In this document: one piece after another, positions 1 to 7,008 of the stretch
How the letters are laid out: each line of letters starts with the position of its first letter
How positions within the stretch are numbered: the stretch's first letter is position 1
NCBI GenBank assembly: GCA_002385415.1
Contig: DGDL01000040.1
Location: 1-19,472 of the forward strand
Source of the DNA: Clostridiales bacterium UBA3953
Lineage (GTDB): Bacteria > Bacillota > Clostridia > Oscillospirales > CAG-272
Reading direction: 5' to 3'
DNA: 19,472 nt
Notes under the pieces: generated by a model
What the model was told of the DNA's origin: nothing
Seen by the model: the letters and a program-made list of their open reading frames with translations, nothing else
Database searches by the model: none
Made by a program: the position numbers and the translations under genes

Positions 1-2
1 TA

Positions 3-491
3 ACCGAAGATTACCAGATGTATGACGACGGGTACGAAGAAACCCACCTCGACTTCTCGTCGCTTGACGAGCTGCCCGCTCAAACACCGCCGATGTTTTG
101 GGTATTGTTTGCGCTCACTTTCCCTCTGTGGGGCGTGATTGCACTTACTGTGCTGTCGCTGTTTTTGTTATGTTTTGCAGCAATTGCAGTTATGATTGTC
201 GGGCTGGTTGCCGCTATGATAGCTGTTGCCGCCGTCGGAACAGGGCTTTCGCTGTTCGGCATTATATACGGGATAACCCAAACATTCAGCGTGCTGCCCG
301 CCGGTCTTTTTGAAATAGGACTGGGCGTGACTATTGGTGGCTCGGCGATGTTCGCCGGTATCGCAATCTACAACATAGCGATACGTTTTCTCCCGTTTGT
401 AATGACCAAGCTTTTTGAGTTTTTAAAATTCGTAATTCGGTCCGCTGTTCGCCTGTTTCATAAAATTAAAAAGGAGTGTGCGACACAGTGA
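3..491 (+). CDS. DUF1700/HAAS-type membrane protein, 5' end cut off by the window
   Basis: The reading frame is open to the left edge, so the true start is probably outside; the ATG at 18 is only the first visible Met. The visible part begins with an acidic stretch (DDGYEET, DELP) and then has about four hydrophobic membrane segments (roughly residues 27-50, 52-76, 80-105 and 108-130, counted from Met18), ending in a basic tail. This layout, together with a DUF4097 gene directly behind it, matches the C-terminal membrane half of DUF1700 (HAAS domain) proteins, whose N-terminal helical domain would lie upstream. In Bacillota such genes usually sit behind a PadR-type regulator; that gene would be off the window. 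The stop overlaps the next start in a GTGA, indicating translational coupling. The family assignment rests on topology and context, since the diagnostic N-terminus is missing. Confidence 0.7.
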   Translation, partial: TEDYQMYDDGYEETHLDFSSLDELPAQTPPMFWVLFALTFPLWGVIALTVLSLFLLCFAAIAVMIVGLVAAMIAVAAVGTGLSLFGIIYGITQTFSVLPAGLFEIGLGVTIGGSAMFAGIAIYNIAIRFLPFVMTKLFEFLKFVIRSAVRLFHKIKKECATQ

Positions 492-1384
492 GACCGACAT
501 CTATTATATTCCTCTGCCTGTCGGTGCTGCTCATAGTCGGCGGTATTGTAACCTGCTACATCGCGGCAGAAATGGCAGCCGATCAGGGGATCGAGCTTTT
601 TGAGACCGCAGGCGGCGAGAACAGCAATGAGCTTATAACGCTCGACGATAAATCACTTAACAAAATCTCGCTGGTTTTGAAAGATGCCGACGTCAATATC
701 TATGGCGACGCCGAAGAACCGTATATCGAGCTTGTCAATTATGCCGGTTCGTACAGTTTCGCTGTGTCGGACGGCATACTTACCGTTGACGAATCCATTG
801 GTTTTCTGCAGCTTTTAAATTTCGGCGAAAAGCAAGTCAAATTCGGTGGGCTTCGCCAGTATCTCTTGCGCAGAGATACCGAGCCGGGCCAAAAAACCGT
901 AAATATATATCTTACCGGCAGTTATCAGCTAAAGCAATTTGAAATTAAGCTGGACAGCGGCAACGTAACAGTAAAAGGTATGAAAATCCGCCCGGACTTT
1001 ACTATCAAAATCGGGACGGGCGACCTGCTGTTTGAGCAAAATAAAATACACTCCGCAGTAACAATAGACATAGGTACGGGCAATGCCGTGCTCCGCGAGA
1101 CCGATCTGTTGTCGCTCGAAGCCACTGTAAAACGCGGCGATTTAAGCTATTTTGCCCACAACTTTGCCTATCAGACCTATGAAATAACCGCCGGCGGAGG
1201 CGGCGAGGTCTTTGTAGAAGGCGAAAGCAAAGGCGAAACTTACACTTCCTCCACCCCCATGGCGTTTATAAAGGTAAACGTTACGGCCAAAGACGGCAGC
1301 GTTTATCTCGGCAAGACCGATCCCAACGCCGCAAGCGGAGAAAGTGATGAAAGCGAGGAAACCGCCGCCCAAACCGAAGGCTAA
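488..1384 (+). CDS. DUF4097-family membrane-anchored beta-strand repeat protein
   Basis: I chose the GTG at 488, giving 298 residues: the AGGAG at 472-476 lies 11 bases before it, and GTGA overlaps the previous stop by 4 bases. The in-frame GTG at 476 would sit on the ribosome site itself. The product has one N-terminal membrane anchor (about residues 4-26). An extracytoplasmic region follows, built of short repeating beta-strands with the alternating pattern typical of DUF4097 putative adhesins (for example VTVKGMKI, LLFEQNKI, AVLRETDL, VYLGKTD). The C-terminus is an acidic, low-complexity tail (SGESDESEE). These proteins are thought to act at the cell envelope with their DUF1700 partner; the molecular function is unknown. 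The family call is good, the role is inference. Confidence 0.82.
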   Translation: MRPTSIIFLCLSVLLIVGGIVTCYIAAEMAADQGIELFETAGGENSNELITLDDKSLNKISLVLKDADVNIYGDAEEPYIELVNYAGSYSFAVSDGILTVDESIGFLQLLNFGEKQVKFGGLRQYLLRRDTEPGQKTVNIYLTGSYQLKQFEIKLDSGNVTVKGMKIRPDFTIKIGTGDLLFEQNKIHSAVTIDIGTGNAVLRETDLLSLEATVKRGDLSYFAHNFAYQTYEITAGGGGEVFVEGESKGETYTSSTPMAFIKVNVTAKDGSVYLGKTDPNAASGESDESEETAAQTEG

Positions 1385-1405
1385 AAGGGCAAAAATTTAC
1401 CTCGG

Positions 1406-1411
1406 TATAAT
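1406..1411 (+). promoter_or_regulatory. Possible -10 box before the DUF378 gene
   Basis: A perfect TATAAT lies in the 113-base gap between the DUF4097 and DUF378 genes, about 87 bases before the start codon. There is no recognisable -35 at 16-18 bases and no TG extension, so this is weak support for separate transcription of the DUF378 gene. Confidence 0.25.
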
Positions 1412-1497
1412 TTTCCAGAATTAAGAATGCATATCAAATTAAGCTAACGCTAATACTAACCAAGCAATGAACGAAAATTGAACAGGAGATTTTCGAA

Positions 1498-1713
1498 ATG
1501 CTTGATAGGATAGCGTTAATTCTTGCAATTATAGGCGGTATCAACTGGGGCAGTATTGGTCTGTTCCGATTTGACATAGTTGCGTGGATCTGCGGCGGGC
1601 AGGCATCGCTGGTAAGCCGTATAATCTACACACTTGTCGGACTTGCCGCACTGTGGTGTATTTCACTTCTCTTCCGCAGCGAAGTCGACGTTGTCGACGA
1701 AACCGACCGGTAG
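1498..1713 (+). CDS. DUF378 family small membrane protein
   Basis: This is a 71-residue protein with two membrane segments (about residues 4-24 and 38-59). The sequence IIGGINWGSIGLF in the first helix is the conserved GGxNWGxxG core of DUF378 (YuzA-like) proteins. The start is ATG 1498 with AGGAG at 1484-1488, 9 bases ahead. The C-terminus is short and acidic (EVDVVDETDR) and presumably cytoplasmic. Family members are small integral membrane proteins of unknown function, common in Bacillota. It follows the DUF4097 gene by 113 bases, so it may be a separate unit. A strong bidirectional terminator lies downstream. Confidence 0.85.
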   Translation: MLDRIALILAIIGGINWGSIGLFRFDIVAWICGGQASLVSRIIYTLVGLAALWCISLLFRSEVDVVDETDR

Positions 1714-1748
1714 ATTCACACGCATTTCAAACGGTAAGTAAATAGCAA

Positions 1749-1780
1749 AGCGCCACAGCTCAAGTCGGGCTGTGGGCGCT
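1749..1780 (+). other. Stem-loop downstream of the DUF378 gene
   Basis: AGCGCC (1749-1754) and ACAGC (1755-1759) pair with GGCGCT (1775-1780) and GCTGT (1769-1773). One G at 1774 is bulged and the loop has 9 bases. There is no following T run, so this is probably a 3'-end stabilising hairpin preceding the terminator at 1816 rather than a terminator itself. Confidence 0.45.
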
Positions 1781-1815
1781 GTATGGCAAACAGTTTGGCA
1801 TACAAACAAAAAAAG

Positions 1816-1850
1816 AAGGTGAGGTAAAAATCAACCTCACCTTTCTTTGT
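1816..1850. terminator. Bidirectional intrinsic terminator between convergent genes
   Basis: A perfect 10-bp stem, AAGGTGAGGT (1816-1825) with ACCTCACCTT (1834-1843), has an 8-base loop. On the plus strand it is followed by TCTTTGTTTTT. On the minus strand it runs into the complement of an A-rich stretch (1806-1815), giving a T tract there too. It can therefore end both the DUF378 transcript and the minus-strand sulfotransferase/NlpC-P60-like transcript. Confidence 0.85.
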
Positions 1851-1867
1851 TTTTCCAATTGTTACAG

Positions 1868-2557
1868 TCACGCGCCTTTGAAACGCGATAGCACGCTCAA
1901 AATCATGCCGGCAGCAAACGCTCTGCGGGTTGCAGCGCTTGGCTCATTTTGCGGCGCCGGATATTTTTGAATAAGTTTTGCCTCGCTTGCCACCCTGACG
2001 CGCTGCCTGATGAACTCGTCAAGCGTTTCAATTGTGCCGGCAAAAACGGGCTTGAGCTCGACCATCTCCAAAAAATCGCTCGGGCGAACAAGCGATGGGT
2101 CGCGTGCAAGACGCAGCGCATCGCCGCGCACCAGCGTATCGGCAACAAATTCAGAACAAAAATAATGGTGTTCGCGCCTGACCGGGAGGCCTATGTAATT
2201 TGTAAAAAGGCCTAATAAATTATATTTATACCGGCTTGCATGCCGCTCCAGCTCTCCTATATGCGCGCATATCGCATCGTATGAGGTTTCGGTCACTTTC
2301 AGCTCAAACAACACGCATGGCGAGCGCCTGAACCTTGCATACACGCCCGACGTTGTTTCTTCGCGCTTGAAGCAGCCGATAAACGGGAAATATGCATACA
2401 GCCGCCCGAAACTGTACATGCGATTAAGCCCGTAGTCCAGACTCAGGGAGGCATGGGTATAACGGGCTTGCGTTACAGCCGCGATAATACGCGACATAAA
2501 TGTGTCTGTTCGCGTGAGTAATATGTAAACACTTTTGCTTTTTTCGCAGTCACGCAT
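1868..2557 (-). CDS. Permuted NlpC/P60-like (YiiX-type) protein, putative papain-fold amidase/peptidase
   Basis: A 229-residue soluble protein without a signal peptide. The motif YTHAS places the presumed catalytic His at 35, and HYFCSEFVAD places the presumed catalytic Cys at 134. This His-before-Cys order is the mark of the circularly permuted NlpC/P60 (YiiX/YebB-like) superfamily. Members cleave amide, peptide or lipid ester bonds; the substrate here is unknown. The start is uncertain: ATG at 2557 lies 9 bases after the sulfotransferase stop, and a TTG at 2566 directly abutting that stop would add three residues. Neither has a strong ribosome site, so expression probably depends on coupling to the upstream sulfotransferase gene. 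The basic C-terminal 40 residues lie beyond the fold. Confidence 0.75.
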   Translation of the reverse strand: MRDCEKSKSVYILLTRTDTFMSRIIAAVTQARYTHASLSLDYGLNRMYSFGRLYAYFPFIGCFKREETTSGVYARFRRSPCVLFELKVTETSYDAICAHIGELERHASRYKYNLLGLFTNYIGLPVRREHHYFCSEFVADTLVRGDALRLARDPSLVRPSDFLEMVELKPVFAGTIETLDEFIRQRVRVASEAKLIQKYPAPQNEPSAATRRAFAAGMILSVLSRFKGA

Positions 2558-2566
2558 AAAAATCAA

Positions 2567-3313
2567 TCAAAGATAACCGAGTTCTTTCATATCTGCTTCG
2601 AAGAAATCGAAATAATGGACGCCGGTATCATTTTTATATCTGCCGACCGATTCCCTGCGCATTTCGATTTTCGCGGCATCAGTTCCGATAAACTCCGAAA
2701 GCCGCTGGAGCTGCGCATCCTGGTCGAGAACCATATCCTCGAACCTGAATGAAATCCACTTTGCGGGCTTCGGTATCGAGCGGACTATCTCCCGCTGATA
2801 ATACCAGCTTACAGAGCGTTTTAAGCGAACGATGTCCTCTTCTGTTTTACATTCGTCAAGATATCGCTTGGGGAGTGTATATTTCACGCCGAAGTCGGCG
2901 AGATCGTCGGTAAGATGCGAGTTTAAAATACAGTCGCGGGGATCGCGCACCCAAAAGATATAGGCTGCGTCAGGGAACATCTTGACTATCCACGGATACA
3001 CAAGCGTCGTTTCGGGAATTTTCCACCCGCGCAGCTTGCTGTCGGATGTGAGCACGGTGTGAAGGTATTCTTCAATCAGTGTCCTAAATTCAGGTGTGGG
3101 ATCGGATCCGATAACATGCGAGAAATCCCACTCAAGCTCTCCGGTATAATTGACATACTGTGCAAAAACGCGGCAGGCATCGTACATTTTTTGCGGCGGC
3201 AAAAGGTCACCCGAAACGTTAAGCGGTTCACCCATATACACGCCGCTGGCCGAAAGAGTGTGCGATATCGCACGCGTGCCCGAATGTCCGCGCCCGATCA
3301 CTGTGATAAGCAT
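2567..3313 (-). CDS. Sulfotransferase family protein (PAPS-dependent type)
   Basis: A 248-residue protein that begins directly with the nucleotide-binding loop: IGRGHSGTR (residues 6-14) matches the 5'-phosphosulfate loop. WVRDPRD (121-127) followed by Ser132 matches the 3'-phosphate-binding Arg/Ser motif of PAPS sulfotransferases. WKIPET (97-102) and RFEDMVLD (190-197) also fit the family. It would transfer sulfate from PAPS to a hydroxyl or amine on an unknown acceptor, possibly a surface glycan. The start is ATG 3313 with AGGGG at 3321-3325, 7 bases ahead. It is the first gene of a two-gene minus-strand unit with a good promoter at 3376-3404, and its stop abuts the NlpC/P60-like gene. No PAPS-synthesis genes are in this window. 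Confidence 0.85.
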   Translation of the reverse strand: MLITVIGRGHSGTRAISHTLSASGVYMGEPLNVSGDLLPPQKMYDACRVFAQYVNYTGELEWDFSHVIGSDPTPEFRTLIEEYLHTVLTSDSKLRGWKIPETTLVYPWIVKMFPDAAYIFWVRDPRDCILNSHLTDDLADFGVKYTLPKRYLDECKTEEDIVRLKRSVSWYYQREIVRSIPKPAKWISFRFEDMVLDQDAQLQRLSEFIGTDAAKIEMRRESVGRYKNDTGVHYFDFFEADMKELGYL

Positions 3314-3375
3314 TTTTTATCCCCTGCGGAGTCTTATCCGCGCTCCTTTGCTGTATTCGGGAAAATCCTTGCAAT

Positions 3376-3404
3376 AGTCTATCACACGCAAAATGAAAAG
3401 TCAA
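3376..3404 (-). promoter_or_regulatory. Sigma-A-type promoter for the sulfotransferase gene
   Basis: Read on the minus strand, the -35 is TTGACT (3399-3404), the spacer is 17 bases and the -10 is TAGACT (3376-3381). Transcription would start near 3369, leaving a leader of about 55 bases before the ATG at 3313. It lies in an AT-rich divergent intergenic region. Confidence 0.6.
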
Positions 3405-3510
3405 TATTCTTATATTGTTTGTTATGCATATATTAGACAAATAAATTTGTTCATTGCGCTTAAAATGTTAAAATAATCGCAAAAGACTGGTATTTTTCTT
3501 TTAAATATAT

Positions 3511-3516
3511 TATAAT
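3511..3516 (+). promoter_or_regulatory. Likely -10 box of the flavodoxin-like gene
   Basis: A perfect TATAAT lies 43 bases before the ATG at 3560, inside a strongly AT-rich stretch (about 3405-3540). The best -35 match upstream (CTGGTA at 3487-3492, 18-base spacer) is poor, so the promoter may rely on AT-rich upstream DNA or an activator. Confidence 0.4.
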
Positions 3517-3559
3517 TAATGAGTAATAACAAAATAAATAACAGACGGAGGATTTGAAA

Positions 3560-3982
3560 ATGGCGATTGCAAAAGTTCGAGTGCTTTATTTCTCATCAAA
3601 AGGTAAAATGGCCGCTTTGGCCGAAGCTCTCGCCGCGAAATATCAAGTAAAGTCCGACGTTATTCCGCCTGCATATCCCTGTGAAAACGAGAGAATAGTT
3701 TTCATCCTGATGTCAATCGGCAAAAAGACTCCCGACAATCTCCGCAGATTTGCCATGGAGCTTAACAAGAGCCGCGCGGATAATGTCGCGTTCCTTATTG
3801 ACGGAACACGCTCCGATGCAACCGATGTAATAAATGCTGTTGCCGAAGCCGGCGCAAATGTGTGTGACGAAAAACTGTATCTCAATCTCGGATTTTCGCC
3901 ATCTTTCCTCAAGATTGCTTCCGATGATTTGAAAAAACAGGTTTTTGACTGGGCAGACCGCATTATCGCATCGCTTGAATAA
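3560..3982 (+). CDS. Flavodoxin-like fold protein with a degenerate FMN loop
   Basis: A 140-residue cytosolic protein. ATG 3560 is chosen because GGAGG (3547-3551) stands 8 bases ahead; an in-frame TTG at 3554 is less likely. The N-terminal strand and loop VRVLYFSSKGKMAALAEALA follow the flavodoxin pattern (hydrophobic strand, Y-x-S, phosphate loop, helix with xxLAxAL). FILMSIGKKTPDN resembles the second FMN-contacting loop, and NVAFLIDGT a later core strand. The usual S/T-x-T-G-x-T phosphate loop is here S-S-K-G-K-M (residues 12-17), with two lysines and no threonines, so FMN binding is uncertain. It sits 103 bases before the mannosidase gene, with no evident functional link. The fold call is reasonable, the function unknown. 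Confidence 0.6.
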   Translation: MAIAKVRVLYFSSKGKMAALAEALAAKYQVKSDVIPPAYPCENERIVFILMSIGKKTPDNLRRFAMELNKSRADNVAFLIDGTRSDATDVINAVAEAGANVCDEKLYLNLGFSPSFLKIASDDLKKQVFDWADRIIASLE

Positions 3983-4007
3983 GTATAATTAGCTCGAAGG
4001 AAATATC

Positions 4008-4023
4008 ACGGCATTTTTGCCGT
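4008..4023 (+). other. Small hairpin in the leader before the GH38 gene
   Basis: ACGGCA (4008-4013) and TGCCGT (4018-4023) form a 6-bp stem around a TTTT loop. No T run follows, so it is unlikely to terminate transcription. It is the only structure I see in the 103-base gap, in which I found no convincing separate promoter for the mannosidase. Confidence 0.35.
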
Positions 4024-4085
4024 CACGCATAGCAACTGATTGCAAGCCGACGTGTGGTTTAAATAACATAGTGCGAGGATTTCAA

Positions 4086-6875
4086 ATGAACATCTCACAG
4101 AAATTTGATATTATTCACAGCGTTTCAAACTCCAGCTACTGGGCAAAGCGCATCGACAGCCAGTTGCGCTGCCTGGCCGGACTTTCCAAAATTCGCGGCG
4201 GTGAGTTCGATTCGCGCATCGAGGCTGCGGCCGACGAGCTTGTCGCGGCTATCAGCGAAAACCAGACCCTGCCCGCACCTGTAGCCCAAAAAGTTGAGGC
4301 TCAGCTTTCCGACTTGAGCGACGCGGTAAAAGCATACACCATATACTGCGTATCCCATGCCCACATAGACATGAACTGGATGTGGGGCTATCAGGAGACT
4401 GCGGCGGTGACGATTGACACCTTCAGGACAATACTGACGCTGATGGACGAGTATCCCGAATTTAAGTACTCGCAGTCCCAGGCATCGGTTTACCGTATTG
4501 TCGAAAAACACGCGCCCGAAATGATTGAGGAAATCAAGCGCCGCGTGCATGAAGGCCGCTGGGAAGTTTCGGCCTCGACATGGGTTGAAACCGACAAGAA
4601 CATGCCCAATGGAGAGTCGCTGTCCCGCCACATACTCTATACCAAGCGCTATCTTTCGAGGCTGCTTGACATTTCGCCCGACAGCATCAAAATCGACTTC
4701 GAGCCCGATACTTTCGGGCACAACGCAAACGTACCCGAGATTCTGCAAAACGGCGGCGTCGATTACTATTATCACTGCCGCGCTCATGACCAGTATTTCC
4801 TTTACAATTGGGAGTCGCCCTCCGGCAAGCGTGTACTCGTTTTCCGCGACCCGAGATGGTACAACGGCACCGTAGAATACGACTCGTTTGTCACCGACCC
4901 GCTGTTCTGCCATGAACATGGCGTGGACGTCAACCTGTTCGTATACGGCGTGGGCGACCACGGAGGCGGACCCACTCGCCGCGACGTCGAGCGCATTATT
5001 GACATGTCGAGCTGGCCGCTTTATCCCACGATAAAGTTCGGCACTTATGCGGAGTATTTCGCCGAGCTTGAAAAGTTCCGCGACAAGCTGCCCACCGTAA
5101 ACCACGAGCTTAACTTCGTGTTCACCGGCTGCTACACCTCGCAGTCTCGCATCAAAATGTCCAACCGCATTGCGGAAGACAGGCTTTACGATTCCGAGGC
5201 TCTGTCCGCATGTGCGTATCTGTATGCAGACTCGAGCCCTAAAGTAGAGCTGTTCGCTTCTGCTTGGGAGAACACTCTGTTCAACCATTTCCATGACATC
5301 CTTCCCGGCTCGTGCGTGATTGAGACCCGCGAGTATGCGCTTGGCCGCTTCCAGGAGGCATTGGCAACAATCAACATTTGCGCCAACTCTGCAATGCGCG
5401 AAATTGGGCTTGCCATTGACACTTCCTCTATAGATTTTGACGAAAACAACCACACAATCTCCGAGGGTGCGGGCGTCGGCTTTAATGTCGACCACAGCAG
5501 CGGCCACCTTTTCCCGCAGACCGAGCGCGGTCGCGGTAACGTGCGCGTGCTGCACCTGTTCAACACGACAATGTACGACCGCCGCGAGCCTGTCGAGGTC
5601 ACTGTTTGGGACTATCCCGGCGACTTCGGCCGCGTGTATGTCACAGACGCTGGCGGCAATAAGGTGCCCTTCCAGATAACAGCACACGGTCACCACTATT
5701 GGGGCCATCATTTCACTAAACTGCTTATAATGGCCGAGGTGCCGGCATTCGGATATACGACTTATATCCTTCGCCAGATGGACAGCGTGCCGGTAGGAAA
5801 CTACAGCCTCCCGCGCGACCCGCGCAGCGACAACCACATCGGCGACAGCGACCTTGTGCTTGAAAACGAGCACATCCGCGCGGTATTTGGTTCGACAGAC
5901 ATTGCGCTCAAGTCGCTTGTCGACAAAAAGACCGGCGAGGAGCTCGTAGACCCCGCAAAGCCCGCCTGCATATTCAGGCGCATAGATGAAAACCCGCGCT
6001 TCGGCATGACCTCCTGGAGAGTCGGCCCGTATATGAATGCTCTGCCGCTTAACACGGCAAAGAACGTTCGCCTGACCGAACACGCCCTTGGCGCGCTGAA
6101 GAAGTGGATTTCGTACCAGATCAAGTTCGACTCCTCAGTGCTCGACGTAACCATATCGCTTCCCGAGAACTCGAGGACGCTCGAGTTTGACGTGCGCGTC
6201 GACTGGCATGAAATCGGGCGCCCCGAAACCGGGATACCGCAGCTCAACTTCTATGTTCCGGTCAAATATGCCGCTGAAAAGTATCGCTATGACATCCCGT
6301 TCGGTATGGTCGACCGTTCCGAGATGCCGCACGACGTGCCTGCAAACAGCTTCATGCAGATATACAGAAGCGAAGGCCCGGTTGTCTCTATAGTCACCGA
6401 TAGCAAATATGGTTTCCGCGGAAACGACAATGCCGGCGCCGTAACGCTTATCCGCAGCTCGTATGACCCCGATCCGTACCCTGAGCTTGGCAAACACCAC
6501 ATGAAGCTGGGCGTCATGGTAACAAGCCCTGACTGCGCAAAGAAGCATGCGCACCTGTTCTGCCATCCCGTAGCTTTTGCATCGGCTACAAAGCACGGCG
6601 GAACCCTGCCGCTTGAAGGCAGAGCGTTCGAGCTTGACGGCAATGTCATGGTCTCGGCCGTCAAGACTGCCGAGGAAGGCGGGCTTATCCTTCGCGTCTC
6701 CGACTGGCATGGCGAAAAGCAGCATGTTAGCATCAAGTTCGCAAAGACGCCTGTCTCCGCCGCGCTTGTGGACATCACCGAGCGCCATAAGCTTGGCGAC
6801 GTGAACATAGCGGGCAACACCGTGAGCTTCGACGTTGATGCATATTCGATTGCGACACTGCACGTCAAGTTTTAA
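4086..6875 (+). CDS. GH38 alpha-mannosidase
   Basis: A 929-residue enzyme that hydrolyses terminal alpha-mannosyl linkages with retention of configuration. The catalytic domain shows the GH38 zinc site: HAHIDMNW with His93 and Asp95, the nucleophile region DFEPDTFGH with Asp208, and HFHDILPGS with His403. The rest (about 450-929) is the beta-sandwich C-terminal region typical of the family. I place the start at ATG 4086 because GAGGA (4075-4079) is 6 bases ahead and the residues upstream in the same frame look non-coding. There is no signal peptide, so it should act in the cytoplasm on imported mannosides. It is followed after 133 bases by a GH130-type gene on the same strand. Length and motifs are normal for bacterial cytosolic GH38 enzymes; linkage specificity cannot be read. 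Confidence 0.95.
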   Translation: MNISQKFDIIHSVSNSSYWAKRIDSQLRCLAGLSKIRGGEFDSRIEAAADELVAAISENQTLPAPVAQKVEAQLSDLSDAVKAYTIYCVSHAHIDMNWMWGYQETAAVTIDTFRTILTLMDEYPEFKYSQSQASVYRIVEKHAPEMIEEIKRRVHEGRWEVSASTWVETDKNMPNGESLSRHILYTKRYLSRLLDISPDSIKIDFEPDTFGHNANVPEILQNGGVDYYYHCRAHDQYFLYNWESPSGKRVLVFRDPRWYNGTVEYDSFVTDPLFCHEHGVDVNLFVYGVGDHGGGPTRRDVERIIDMSSWPLYPTIKFGTYAEYFAELEKFRDKLPTVNHELNFVFTGCYTSQSRIKMSNRIAEDRLYDSEALSACAYLYADSSPKVELFASAWENTLFNHFHDILPGSCVIETREYALGRFQEALATINICANSAMREIGLAIDTSSIDFDENNHTISEGAGVGFNVDHSSGHLFPQTERGRGNVRVLHLFNTTMYDRREPVEVTVWDYPGDFGRVYVTDAGGNKVPFQITAHGHHYWGHHFTKLLIMAEVPAFGYTTYILRQMDSVPVGNYSLPRDPRSDNHIGDSDLVLENEHIRAVFGSTDIALKSLVDKKTGEELVDPAKPACIFRRIDENPRFGMTSWRVGPYMNALPLNTAKNVRLTEHALGALKKWISYQIKFDSSVLDVTISLPENSRTLEFDVRVDWHEIGRPETGIPQLNFYVPVKYAAEKYRYDIPFGMVDRSEMPHDVPANSFMQIYRSEGPVVSIVTDSKYGFRGNDNAGAVTLIRSSYDPDPYPELGKHHMKLGVMVTSPDCAKKHAHLFCHPVAFASATKHGGTLPLEGRAFELDGNVMVSAVKTAEEGGLILRVSDWHGEKQHVSIKFAKTPVSAALVDITERHKLGDVNIAGNTVSFDVDAYSIATLHVKF

Positions 6876-6891
6876 CCTAATATCGCTTTAC

Positions 6892-6981
6892 GGCCGCGGC
6901 CATTGAACCTCGCGGCAACATGATAAAACCGCGGGCGCGGCGATTTGTGAGGCAAAATCCCCTTGCAATCTCCGCGCCCGC
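6892..6981 (+). repeat. Inverted repeats in the GH38-GH130 gap
   Basis: A perfect 10-bp inverted repeat, GCGGGCGCGG (6931-6940) and CCGCGCCCGC (6972-6981), encloses 31 bases and ends 16 bases before the GH130 ribosome site. A shorter stem (CGCGG 6911-6915 with CCGCG 6929-6933) overlaps its left arm, so the two cannot form together. A GGCCGCGGCC palindrome lies at 6892-6901. The sequence after the long stem is only moderately T-rich (ATTATTACTATTATTT). It may be a partial terminator, an attenuator or an mRNA-stabilising element between the two glycosidase genes. Confidence 0.55.
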
Positions 6982-7008
6982 ATTATTACTATTATTTAAG
7001 GATTATTT

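Noticed and set aside
3984..3989. TATAAT directly after the flavodoxin-like stop as a promoter for GH38
   Set aside because: No -35 at a suitable distance; the only similar hexamer is too close.
4017..4085. N-terminal extension of the GH38 gene
   Set aside because: The in-frame upstream start lies within a small hairpin and has no ribosome site, while ATG 4086 has GAGGA at 6 bases.
4125..6083. Long minus-strand open frame (652 codons) opposite the GH38 gene
   Set aside because: It is antisense to a clear GH38 gene with conserved motifs. Its own translation has no recognisable domain or ribosome site, and it arises from the codon pattern of the real gene.
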